From positions 11,592,001-11,656,000 of the forward strand of contig NC_092569.1 in NCBI RefSeq assembly GCF_037975245.1: DNA of 64,000 nucleotides, read 5' to 3'. Positions 1 through 10,970 of the stretch are shown here, one piece after another (positions within the stretch are counted from its first letter, which is position 1; every line of letters starts with the position of its first letter). Source of the DNA: Apostichopus japonicus (lineage: Eukaryota > Echinodermata > Holothuroidea > Aspidochirotida > Stichopodidae). The translations under genes were made by a program, and so were the position numbers. The notes below the pieces were generated by a model. It was given only the letters and a program-made list of their open reading frames with translations. It ran no database searches and was not told where the DNA came from.

Positions 1-645
1 AATTGCTTCAGGATTGAAATGTTAGACAAACACTAGTTTGTTGCCGTGGCAATCATGAAGTCATAATTAAAAGAAATGAAGCCATGAGTATAAGCAAATA
101 TGTTTATGGGCAAAGAAATGTTCCATATTGCAAAAGAATACTTTACAGTATATGTAGCCTACTTGCAATTAGTTACAGCAGTAGTATATATATGTTTTCA
201 CACACACCGAGTCTCAATACACACTGTGCGTACTTCTTAAATCATCCAGTTAAATACATGAATGACTTAGGGATTAATTTTGAGCTTAATTTTGAGCTAG
301 AGTCACTAGGCCCTAGATGAAGATAGTCCTACTTCTAGACAGCACAGAAAAGGTCAATGTCAGCAACCTTATCGAGGTGCTTCAACGAAGAACCGAAGCG
401 TAAAGCGTCCAATGTTGACACTAACAGTAACAGAAATACTCCTACGATGATGGTGTGTTCATTCATACTTAGTAAAGATTCCTAAATCCTATTGGTTCAT
501 TCAGGTCAGCTGACCGTGGTTAATCCTGTGAGTAACGCACGGTAAAATTACGGGGCATCACTTTAATAAATCTTTGGTTATATGTAACCAAAAATGTTTT
601 GTTTTATGATTTTTCCCCCACACAAATGGTAGTGTATGAATGAAC
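1..645. other. No gene recognised
   Basis: AT-rich. Only a partial copy of the 646-811 hairpin arm at 509-546 stands out. Confidence 0.5.
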
Positions 646-811
646 GGGGTCAATCAACGGTCTAGCGTGCGTTACTCACATGATTAATGCACTCCGGGTG
701 TTAATGCTATCGCTGGATGCACTCGGGCTCCGCCCTCGTGCATCGCTTGCATTATCCCCCGATCGTGCATTAGTCCTGTGAGTAACGCACGCTAGACCGT
801 TGACTAACCCC
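646..811. mobile_element. 166-bp hairpin MITE-like element
   Basis: Arms 646-692 and 765-811 are near-perfect inverted repeats, sharing the 20-base core CGGTCTAGCGTGCGTTACTC and flanking bases. A second palindrome sits in the loop at 716-744 (GATGCACTCGGG and CCCTCGTGCATC). Part of an arm recurs at 509-546. No coding capacity. Confidence 0.75.
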
Positions 812-1183
812 TTATAAATATATTTATTACATTCTGCAAAATTATTGATGATCGAAATTTTTCAAAATAATGTAATTGTGTTTTCGTTTACTTGTTTATA
901 AGATTCATAGTTTGAATTTACTTCTCAAACTTTTTAACATTAATGCATAAATCAAATAGATTAATACGACAATCGTTTTAGTAAGCTAGTTTAAGCAACT
1001 GGCACAAATTTAACTCTGGTTAAAAACAATTCCCGTCCAGCTACAGCTTAGTCAGTTACCAGTGGATCGCAAACATAAGCTGAATATACAGAGTTTCAAA
1101 TAGAGTCTTTACAAGCACAAACTGCAGAATGAAAACAATACGCAAGAGGAGCAGGTGAAACATAGATATATATCTAAATATAA

Positions 1184-1187
<4 letters not shown>

Positions 1188-1219
<32 letters not shown>

Positions 1220-1712
1220 TGATCGATATAGATCGATAAAACATGCCCATAAAATGTTTGCCTATACTGTGTTCCTGCCATACCATTAATGCAAATAATG
1301 ATTGGCACAATCTTTTGCTGTTGATTAATAACACTGGCAGTTTCAACTTTTAGATCGATAAAAATGCCCGAAAAATGTTTGCCTGTACTGTGTTCCTGCC
1401 ATACAATTAATGCAAATAATGATTGGCACAATCTTTTGCTGTTGATTAATAACACTGGCAGTTTCAACTCTTTTTCGTTAAATCGACGTGATAAAAGATG
1501 TAATGACCCTTTTTGAACGGAAATTTAAATTTACATATTAATACAAGCTGCATATTGAGTATAATAAATATACAAAAAGAACACGAAGACATGGCATATG
1601 TTTTCCCTTCGTTTACAGATAAGGCTTAACTTAAAAGGTTGCATGCACGCTGCGTTGACTTTACCACGAGCTGTGATTTGACTAGTTTTGTATTCCATCC
1701 ACGAATATATAT

Positions 1713-1775
<63 letters not shown>

Positions 1776-1864
1776 ATCGTTATAGATCGATAAAACATGC
1801 CAATAAAATGTTTGCATACTGTGTTCCTGCCATACAATTAATGCATATAATGATTGGCACAACC
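1188..1864. repeat. Three direct copies of a ~118-bp unit with (TA)n tracts
   Basis: Units at 1231-1349, 1353-1470 and 1785-1864 (partial) share GATCGATAAAA, ATGTTTGCCT.TACTGTG and TAATGATTGGCACAA. Copies 1 and 3 are each preceded by a (TA)n tract and TTGATCG, suggesting a dispersed repeat that includes the tract. Confidence 0.8.
1706..1772. repeat. (TA)n microsatellite
   Basis: TA dinucleotide run preceding copy 3 of the ~118-bp unit. Confidence 0.9.
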
Positions 1865-2324
1865 ATTTATTTTAAGTTCTTTGAATCTAGTACCGATATA
1901 TCGTTAGGAAAAATCCATTAACATTGCTCGGTTTTTATAAATCCCTTCCAAAGGCAAAGGGAATATATAAGATGGGGATGGCGTGTGTGTGGTTAGATAG
2001 GACGCGTTATCTAGCCCACCAAATTATCTCGTGATGTGCATTTCATACTGGTAAACGTCAAACATGGTCAATATGTGCGTAAATGCGTTTCGCAAACTAT
2101 TCCTTACCAATTACGTATTAAGTTAAAACGTCAGGCGTCTGAGGTCAAGAGTCATATAACCAAAACAGCACTCATCAAAGTGACAAATATTGCCAGTTAC
2201 CTCAAAATCGCGTAGATTATCAAATTCTGCAGGTCTCGTACCACAATAAATTGCCTTAGTATAACGTGCACCCTAAATTCGCCACTTTCCAAGACCGCAA
2301 AAGCAAAGATAAACGTTTTCAACT

Positions 2325-3158
2325 CAGGGATGTAGCCAGGGGGGAGCAGTGGGAGCAACTGCTACTTCCCTCCAGTGTCGAAAAATTTTTCAAAACTGTT
2401 GCTTTTATGCAAGGTATTTTGTCAGTGCTCTTTTGATCTTGAGTACTCGTCAGCTCCGTTAACTCGATCATAATCGTAGTAATATTCAGGCCCACTGATT
2501 CAGCTACTTAGTTTGGCAGATTCAATTAGCTAAATTTAGCCTATAGCATTTTACAAGCCTACAGTTGGCCACTGCGTAATAAAATACAAATAGCCTACTC
2601 AACCGCACCCGATGGAGTGTCACGAACCGTATGCTACGTCGACAACGTGCGTTCTCATCCTTTCTATGATTCGCACAAACAGCATGTTATGAAGCTAAAG
2701 CAAGCAATCGTACGTGATACGCGCTTCCTATAAATAATTATGTCACTGCTAATACACTGCGATAACGATATTTGTTTTCAGGCCACTGCACATCTGGCTG
2801 TCTTACAAAATATGAAAGTTTGTATTGTCCATCAGGTAAGTTCTTGAAATGTATTTGAGTCCAGACATTGGACAATAAACAAGGATCTTCTTACTGGAAA
2901 AATTGTAAAAGAGCACTATGTTTGTCTTTCTGATATAATATGTAAACGAACATGTAAAAGAATTCAAACAGGAAACAAAATCTGCTGTTAACATAATATC
3001 ATATGATAATGATGAAATTTGGAAAACTTTGCACTAGATAGCATCTAAGGACCTTCAACTGTTCAAAACTTTCTCAAAGGAGAGGGGGACACCCATATGA
3101 ATCGCAGCATGAACTCTCCCCACCCCTTCCCACTCACAAATTCCTGGCTAAGTCGCTG
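2325..3158. mobile_element. 834-bp non-autonomous hAT-type element
   Basis: Starts CAGGGATGTAGCCAGGGG and ends CCTGGCTAAGTCGCTG, imperfect terminal inverted repeats. A perfect 8-bp duplication TTTCAACT lies at 2317-2324 and 3159-3166. A related copy begins at 29154. No transposase frame is visible. The subterminal motif (A/G)CGTAGCCAGG is shared with the element at 5853. Confidence 0.85.
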
Positions 3159-3166
3159 TTTCAACT

Positions 3167-4759
3167 GACATGCTCTACCCATCATATGATTATAATGTCT
3201 TGAGCTGTCTAAGCACAATAAATATTTTGTCGATGTGACCGCTTACATTTTGAGATATTACTTTAGAATAGTGCACCACTAAACTCAGCAATCCTCTCGA
3301 CGTTTTACCCATCGGTAGTTTATTTCAGTCTGTTCCATATCGAAGCATCGAAAAGAAATATATACGGCTGAAAACATGCCACAAAAGTAACTTCAGTAGG
3401 TGGTCCATTTAGAACTGTTTGACGACGGTTAACTTTCCAGGCGGATCGACATATTATTGTAGTATGATAGCTACAGTGCATTAATGATTGTAAAATGTAC
3501 AAGAGTTACAGGGTAAAAGGAGATCAAATGACAAATTGATCAATATGCTGCGAAAAAGCGTTCAGCAACCAAATGTATTCTGGGTATTAGGGTATTTTTG
3601 TAATTATAATACAGTGGGCTATATGTACCTGGGCAAAGGTTGTACCTGCGTGGCCTAAGACGTCATAGGGTCAGAGGTAAATCGTAGAAAAGAAACTTAA
3701 ACAGCTCTGTAGCGCATATTAAATGACAAACTGACCAAACTCGTATCGATATTTAAGTACTCGAAGAATGCACATTGAATGATATGTTCGTTTGTGGTAA
3801 TGATGTCCCATAAGCTGTGTGTATAATATCTTACGGGAAAGATTAAAGTGGGGAGGTGGGGGGGGGGGGGTGCGCCACACTTCCATAATCAGTCGGAGGG
3901 TTTTCGCAAACTTGAAAGGTATTTCTTTGAACAACATTACTTTAATAACTTATTAAAGACCAAATGTATACATTAAATGTTCCTCAGAATACACTATTTG
4001 ATCTCTTAACTTTTTTTTAATTTTCTTCTTGGGTAAAATTAGCCAACATGGAAAACAAATCCAGACCACACAAACATCCCCTCATTCGTAAAAATAAGTG
4101 GATCCGTCGGTCTACGCCTTGTCCATAACTTACCAGGCCTCTACCTATGTCGGTGAGGGATAATTTGGAATGTGCCTTCTTCCTCCCCCCCCCCCCCCCC
4201 AACCACACTGTACACCTCACTGATATTAGATGTGTAAGAACATTGCTCAACTTGTGACCCCTCACTGTCTATTCAGTAGATATACTTTCAACCGTTTCTT
4301 ATTTGTTTTACGTGATAATATGTTATTAATTCTCAGCTAAAGCAGACGCGCTATTGTTACTATAGACATGCTCTTAATGAATTCGAAAAGTAATAAAAAA
4401 GAGGTTGAATGTTTACAAAACATCACTGAAAACGCATATGCTTGTTATTTGAAGCAATGAATGGAGTCGAAGTGTAAGCATTGATATGACTCTGAATAGA
4501 GATACTGATTAATAACCTACACTACAGCAGCTATATTAAGATTGAAGCAAATCATTAATAAGAGAACTGATCTTAGAGGTTTAATGAACATTTTTCAAGG
4601 AGCATCCATTTTTTCTTCTTTGCACAATGACCTTCGTTCTTCAACGACATATCAATATACCAATATAATGTAGATAAAACAAAATGGTCCAAAAAGTGGT
4701 TATAAGCTTTGAAAATGCATATATGTAAAATTACATATAGTAATGGAGATTAAAACTAG
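3167..4759. other. No gene recognised
   Basis: AT-rich sequence with a G run near 3860 and a C run near 4190; short frames only. Confidence 0.5.
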
Positions 4760-6957
4760 TTTTTCCTAAAGTAATCGGTCCTCGGGCAAAGCGTTTTCAT
4801 TAAAGGAAAATTCATTGGCGAAAATATTAGATTTGTTTTAGATCTGCTAAATTATACTTTTGAGAAAATGTACCAGGTTTTCTTTTTTTGGTTGACTTTG
4901 AGAAAGTCTTTGACAGAGTGGAGTAGAACTTGATTCCACTTCACTCTCACTTTTGTCTATTTCGGCAATAGCTTTAAAAAGTGGTTTCATGTTCTCTATA
5001 ACAACAGTATTGTTTGTATTTGCAACAATGGTTATACTACAGGCTTCTTTTCAATTAATTGAGCTGTTAGGCAAGGCTGCTCCTTATGCCCTTACATTTT
5101 TATTCTGTGTGTAGAAATTCTAGCTTTAAAAAGTAATTGTAAAAACATTCTAATGGGAATTTATATTGCTGGAAATGACACAGGGTTGCTTCAATACGCA
5201 GATTACACTGTCTTTTACATTGATCATAACAGACATTCTCTTAAGAAAATTCTTCGTGTTCTTAATAACTTCAAGCCCTCGTCTGATCGTGCTGTGAATT
5301 TGAGCAAGTCTTATTTGTTTCCGTTGGGTCCTTTTCTTCACCGTAGTCCAGTGTTCATTTATGATGTCGGTATTAAACTTACTCAAGGTCCAGTAAATTT
5401 CTTAGGCATTGTCTTTACTAATAACGGCGACGATCTATTTCGATTGAATCTCATTCCTAAAAATGGTTAATGTATTTGGTCTACTAGAAGTTTAACCCCA
5501 GTGGGAAGGAATTCAATTGTTCAAAATCTCGCGCTTTCTCAGCTAGTATGCCTATATTTGTTTCTGATTTCCAAATCTGCCATAAAGCTTCATTAAAGAG
5601 GGTGGATCACATCATCTTTGATTTTGTTTGGCATGTCAATCCAGACAAAGTAAAACGTTCATCGATAATAAATTGATTAGGAGAGAGGGGTTTAAAGGTA
5701 CCTCACATTGAGAGTTTTGTTAAAAGTCTGGAGTGCACCGGGTCCGCCGTTATATCGATATGGTTGGACCGTCGAGAGTTTTCTTTGATATCTACTTACT
5801 ATCTTTTGGTAAAAACACTGTTTTTTTAAGTGCAATTGTAAGAAATCTGATGCAGGCGCGTAGCGAGGAATTTGCCATGGGAGGGGCGAACCTGTAGGCA
5901 AATTATCAGAGCCGTAGATTCGGCATTGAAAACTATCAAAGCGTAGCGTCACCATAAGTTGGCGAAAAACGTACAAGAAAATTTTGGCCGAAAATGCCTC
6001 CCTGATCGCTGGAAATGGCACAACCCAGGCCTTGCAAGTCTGCATCTAAGCATTTTCTATTTGAAATTACTAACAATATCATAAAAACGTACAAAAAAAT
6101 ATGCTCAAGGGTGTGGGGTGAAGTGGTCGCCCCTTCGCTCACCCCTTGGCTACGCGCCTGATCTGATGTCAAGAACATTTCGAAAGGCTTTATTAAACAA
6201 ATATGTGAGGCGTGGTGTGACATCACTTATATGCCACCCACATACTCTTTCGGAGATGAATATATGTGAAATAACTCTCACTTACGCATGAATGTTAATG
6301 TAGTTTTTAACGATAATTTGTATAAAGAAGGGATTTTATTTGTGGGCGATCTCTTCGACGAGAACGGAGCTCCTCTGTCTTGTAAAGCTTTTGCAAATAA
6401 ATACCATGCAGCTGCGTGCTTTCCCGATTACAACCTATTGGGGCTTAATTAATGTCATTCCAATTGAATGGAGGACGCCTGGTTGTAGTATTGTTAACTT
6501 TTCAATTCCATCTTCTGAATTGTTTGAAAGGTGTATTCGTTCTTATTCAGCCTCTTAATTCTGCTACCCATTCTATTTTAAAATAATCTCTAGGCCGCCT
6601 ACCGCCATTCACAAGTGGCAATATAGTTTTGTTTGACATTACCGAGCAGGACTGCCGTCGCATTTTTATATTCCTTGGAGCACTCTTTCTGAATCCAAAC
6701 ACTTTTTTTTTTAGTTCAGATTTCTACACAGGATTTTAGGTACCGATATACTCTTGTTTTTAAAGGGGAGGTCAGAATCTCCATTGTGTTCCTTTTGCAA
6801 AATTGACGAGGAGTCAACCGAGCAACTTTTTTGGGACTGCTACGTAACTGCAAATTTCTTCCTTGATGTCGATATGCGTTTCTTAAATAAGCAATTCTTT
6901 TTCTCTAAACAAGATATCTTTGCCATTGATTGCAAGTATTTTAATACGCGTTTCTAA
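4760..6957 (+). mobile_element. L1/Tx1-like LINE copy 1, decayed RT and C-terminal zinc-finger part
   Basis: Fragments in several frames read in order as a non-LTR reverse transcriptase: FIKGKFIGENIRFV (about 4793), VDFEKVFDRVE (4890), RQGCSLCPYIFILCVE (5070), LLQYADYT (5187), FLGIVFTN, SLTPVGRNSIVQ (5490), EAWCDITYMPP (about 6210), and a CSFC...C zf-RVT-type finger (6787-6840). The catalytic YADD box is YADY. There are many stops and frameshifts, and the copy is 5' truncated. It is split by a 308-bp hAT-type element at 5853-6160. It is the same family as the copies at 55.9 and 60.5 kb. Confidence 0.8.
5853..6160. mobile_element. 308-bp non-autonomous hAT-type element nested in LINE copy 1
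   Basis: Terminal inverted repeats CAGGCGCGTAGCGAGG and (reverse complement of the 3' end) CAGGCGCGTAGCCAAGG. It is flanked by a perfect 8-bp duplication ATCTGATG at 5845-5852 and 6161-6168. The 8-bp duplication and CAGG terminus are hAT hallmarks. Removing the element and one duplication makes the LINE coding text continuous, which fixes both ends. No transposase. Confidence 0.88.
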
Positions 6958-7113
6958 TATGAAGTCGTATCTAGTGGGTTTATGCTATATGTAGGCCTAT
7001 GAATAAACCCGAACATGGCCTTTCTTCGTTCTCGGCAAAAAGAATTGGCGTAATTTAAATAAAGGTGTATACTGGAATCAAGCGGTACCGTACCTCCTTT
7101 ACTTCAAACACAT

Positions 7114-7257
7114 AACTAGTACAATAACTATACTGGTGCCACCTGTAACACATGTTACTACTGGTCGTGTCCCACAACCGTACATCAGTAATTACTGTTT
7201 TGTGTTCGTAACACGGTAACATGTGTTACATGTGGCACCAGTAGTTACTGTACTAGC
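7114..7257. mobile_element. 144-bp palindromic element
   Basis: Arms 7114-7158 and 7216-7257 are inverted copies containing TGGTGCCAC and TGTAACACATGTTAC. TA dinucleotides lie at both edges and could be a target duplication, but that is weak evidence. Confidence 0.6.
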
Positions 7258-8160
7258 TATGAGCATCGGCTGATGGCACATGAACTATTGATGTTCTAAT
7301 TGTGATTCTGATAGCTATTACTATCGGTTCCAGTAGAGCAGGAACTTTCAGTCTCTATGTAACACTGACTGTCTAAATGGAAACTTACAATGGAGAAGGT
7401 CTAGAGAGCATTTTCAGCTTGTCTAGTATGTGGTGTATTTTCAGATTCGATGAGGTGAAGGTTCGTCCATCATTATCTTGAAAAGTGTTAGTGATATACA
7501 AGAGGGCCATCAGCCTATTAAATCAGAGAGTTAACGCTTAGACATCAATAGTATATTATTTTATGCACCACTTTTCATCTGATAATTGTGAGAATTAAAT
7601 TACAAAGCAGATCGATTCCATAATTCATATGATTATTCATCAACTAATGCACAGTGGATAGCCTAACAATGTTTTTGGTAGCTAATGCTCCGAAAAAAAA
7701 TATATAATAATAATGTTGATCACTTACTGGTCATTAACGAAATTATGTAAACACCACCTGTGCTCTCCTAACGAGAAAAAGTAAGGGCGCTATACAGCCA
7801 GATAACCGCTTTTTCTTCAAACCCCAGAACAAAGACTATACAACAACTGTATTTGTATACAAACACTTGTACACAAACTACACTTGTATACAAATTACAC
7901 AAACTACACAAACATACACTTGTATACAAACACATGGTAGTTCGTGGTGAAGACCAACATTATTTAGTTGTTCATATTCAATGGAAGGGTCTTTGTTGCT
8001 GCAACCCCCTTTGAAGTTTTTGGTCCCTTAACGTAGACCAAAGCTAGGCTATACTGTGTTATATTTATAAACAATCCTTTCGCTCTCATGTGTCTGCAAT
8101 ATAGAGTATTAAATGATGACTAAAACTATCAGAACCAATCTCCCAATCACGAGTCACGCC
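7258..8160. other. No gene recognised
   Basis: Contains a cluster of ACTTGTATACAAAC-type words at about 7846-7930; otherwise nothing. Confidence 0.5.
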
Positions 8161-8653
8161 TGTTACGGACGTGTATGGCAAGCCATGTGGGACAAACACT
8201 GCATAATATATCAGCGTATTAATTGGAATTTATACGCGTATTAATTGGAATATATATGTGTTGTACATGTGTAAAGTTTCGCTTTATGAAGCGATCTCGC
8301 GAGCCCGCCAAAACATTTGTCGTTGGTATATGCACACAGCAAGATCGTAAATGTGTGTTCGTGTATATTCTATTTAATCCGTGCATACATTGGATTTAAT
8401 CCCCATATGTGGTCTATTTAATACGTGTATATATTCGAATTAATACGTGTATATATATTCGAATAAATACGTGTATATATTCGAATTAATACACGTATAT
8501 ATTCGAATATATACGCGGATATATTTGGGCCATATGATTGGCTAATAATATATATGCGTATATACATTCCAATTAAAACGCGTATAAATTACGATTAATA
8601 CGCTGATATATTATGCAGTGTTTGTCCCACATGGCTTGCCATAGACGTGACAG
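8161..8653. mobile_element. ~493-bp foldback element with ~75-bp inverted arms
   Basis: Arms 8161-8240 and 8578-8653 match as inverted repeats through TATGGCAAGCCATGTGGGAC and AAACACTGCATAATATATCA. The centre holds repeated ATTCGAATTAATACG and TACGTGTATATATTCGAA blocks, themselves palindromic. No frame of note. Confidence 0.75.
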
Positions 8654-8662
8654 AAAATACAC

Positions 8663-8729
8663 AGTCCTGATTGGTCAATTGAACAACATGTTACGGGGAG
8701 TCCTGATTGGTCAATTGAACAACATGTTA
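8663..8729. repeat. 36-bp tandem duplication
   Basis: AGTCCTGATTGGTCAATTGA followed by ACAACATGTTA occurs at 8663 and again at 8699. Confidence 0.85.
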
Positions 8730-9960
8730 ACGTTACTGTATCCTCGCCTAGTTAGCGAAATTTTACGAACATACAGTGATTTGCACCGAAGGCGTAATGG
8801 ATGATTAATCTAACAAATACATGTAGGCCTATAGCCTATCATTGCAAATGTTACTCCATCTATAATATTTGCCATACACGGCCATAGTAGATACTCATGC
8901 CATGCCACAATAATAACGTTACAAGTGCCTATAGTACACATAACGCCGAGTCGTTGCGGATAAATATGATTAACTTTTCATGCTTGCAACTTTTTTGCAG
9001 GATGTTGTTAACTCAAATGCGTTCAAATGTTTCGTGTATTGTTCAATTCGAGAATAACAGCCCAAAGTAGAGAAATGTACGTATTGTTTTGAAGAAGAAT
9101 GCTACTCAAGGAGATTTATTGTATTTACGGGTGCATAATAAAATGTTCGCCGCCACAATTCTTTGCAAATCTGAGTCTGGATTGTTTTCCTGCGTAGCCA
9201 ACCATTGCTTTTGAGATTGCTATGAGTGTATGTTCAGCTGGTATTCACCAGACAGCCATGTAGATGATGGAGCGGGCTAATAATTCCAATACTGTAGCGC
9301 GCATGCGCACTACAGTAATAAACCGTGTCGAGATTCTGAACCTTTGCCAGCAGTTTAATACAAGTGTTCGTGCTGAAGAAAGTCAAAACACAAGCACATT
9401 TGGTTGAATGAGTGAGTTGACGGTAAAAATAAAAGAAAAAGATGAAAAACTATGTCTAAATAACAAAGTGAGATAATATACATGTTATGAAAACAAGCAA
9501 AAGGTAACATATTCCACAAGAAGATGACATTCCTGGCAACATATTAACTGTGCTGCAAAAGGCTGTGAAAGCTAACATAGATAAGGTAAATAAGTACTGA
9601 CTGTCATTCTTGGGTTATCCGAAACTGTCCACATCAATGTCAACGTAGGGAACACATAACATGTAACTGTATAAAATTGAGTAAACAAAGGTCCAACCTA
9701 AACCCCATTCAACCAAAATATGACCTATATACACATATACCCTGTACGCGCATCATGCACATATAACAATGTTTACATATCACGCAATTAGAAGCCAAAG
9801 GTAAAGAAACATACTGAATGAGTTGTGATGGTAAATAGAATTCCTAAGCATAGATATGAAGTACGCGTTCATTAATAAAGATACCAAGAACTACCACAAT
9901 AAACAACCTTGTACGATTAAAGCAAAACCCTAACAACCAGGTAACGTGTAAGCCTAGATC
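8730..9960. other. No gene recognised
   Basis: No frame, repeat or motif could be supported. Confidence 0.5.
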
Positions 9961-10970
9961 TAGATCCACTCTCAGCCTGTACCATTACATCGAGACTAAC
10001 CGTATGATCAACCAAACAACTAGATCCACTCTCAGCCTGTCCTCTTACATCGAGACTAACCGTATGATCAACAAAACAACTTGATCCACTCTCAACCTAT
10101 CCTCTTTCATCGAGACTAACCGTATGATCAACCAAACAAGTAGATCCACTCACAGCCTGCCCCCTTATATCGAGAATAACCGTATGATCAACCAAACACC
10201 TTGATCCACTCTCAACCTGTCCCCTCACATCGAGACTAACCGTATGATCAACCAAACAACTTGATCCACTCTCAACCTGTCCTCTTACATCGAGAATAAT
10301 CGTATGATCAGCCAAACAACTTGATCCATTCTCAACCCGTCCCACTTACATTGAGACTAACCGTATGATCAACCAAACAACTTGATCCACTCCCATCCTT
10401 TCCCCTTACATCGAGACAAACCGTATGATCAACCAAGCAACTTGATCCACTCTCAACCTGTCCCATTACATCGGGACTAACCGTATGATCAACCAAACAA
10501 CTTGATCCACTCTCAATATGTCCCCTTACATCGAGACTAACCGTATGATCAACCAAACAACTAGATCCACTCTCAACCTGTCCCCTTACATCGAGACTAA
10601 CCGTATGATCAACCAACCAATTTGATCCACTCTCAGCCTGTCCCATTTCATCTAGACTAACAGTATGATCAACCAAACAACTTGATCCACTCTCAACCTG
10701 TCCCCTTACATCGAGACTAACCGTATGATCAACCAAACAACTAGATCCACTCTCAACCTGTCCCCTTTCATCGAGACTAACCGTGAGCAACCAAACAACT
10801 TGATCCACTCTCAGCCTTTCCCCTTACACCGAAACTAACAGTATGATCAACCAAACAACTTGATCCACTCTCAACATGTCCCCTTACATCTAGACTAACC
10901 GTATGATCAACCAAACAACTTTATCCACTCTCAACCTGTCCCCTTACGTCGAGACTAACCGTATACGATC
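9961..10970. repeat. 60-bp minisatellite, about 17 copies
   Basis: Unit begins TAGATCCACTCTCAGCCTGT and contains CATCGAGACTAACCGTATGA and TCAACCAAACAAC. It is in exact 60-base register from 9961 to 10320, then shifts by one base near 10340 and by three near 10780. Because 60 is a multiple of three, the minus strand is open for long stretches (20-residue repeats such as GQVESGSSCLVDHTVSLDVR). There is no start context, splice site or flanking exon to support translation. Confidence 0.92.

Larger units (their letters stand above)
812..2316. other. No gene recognised outside the listed repeats
   Basis: AT-rich sequence around the triplicated unit; short frames here are made of AT tracts. Confidence 0.5.

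Noticed and set aside
1056-1467. Paired 96-97 codon minus frames with shared N-termini
   Set aside because: They share sequence because the ~118-bp unit is duplicated; AT tracts make up the rest.
9961-10970. CRISPR-like array
   Set aside because: Whole 60-bp unit repeats without unique spacers, in animal DNA.
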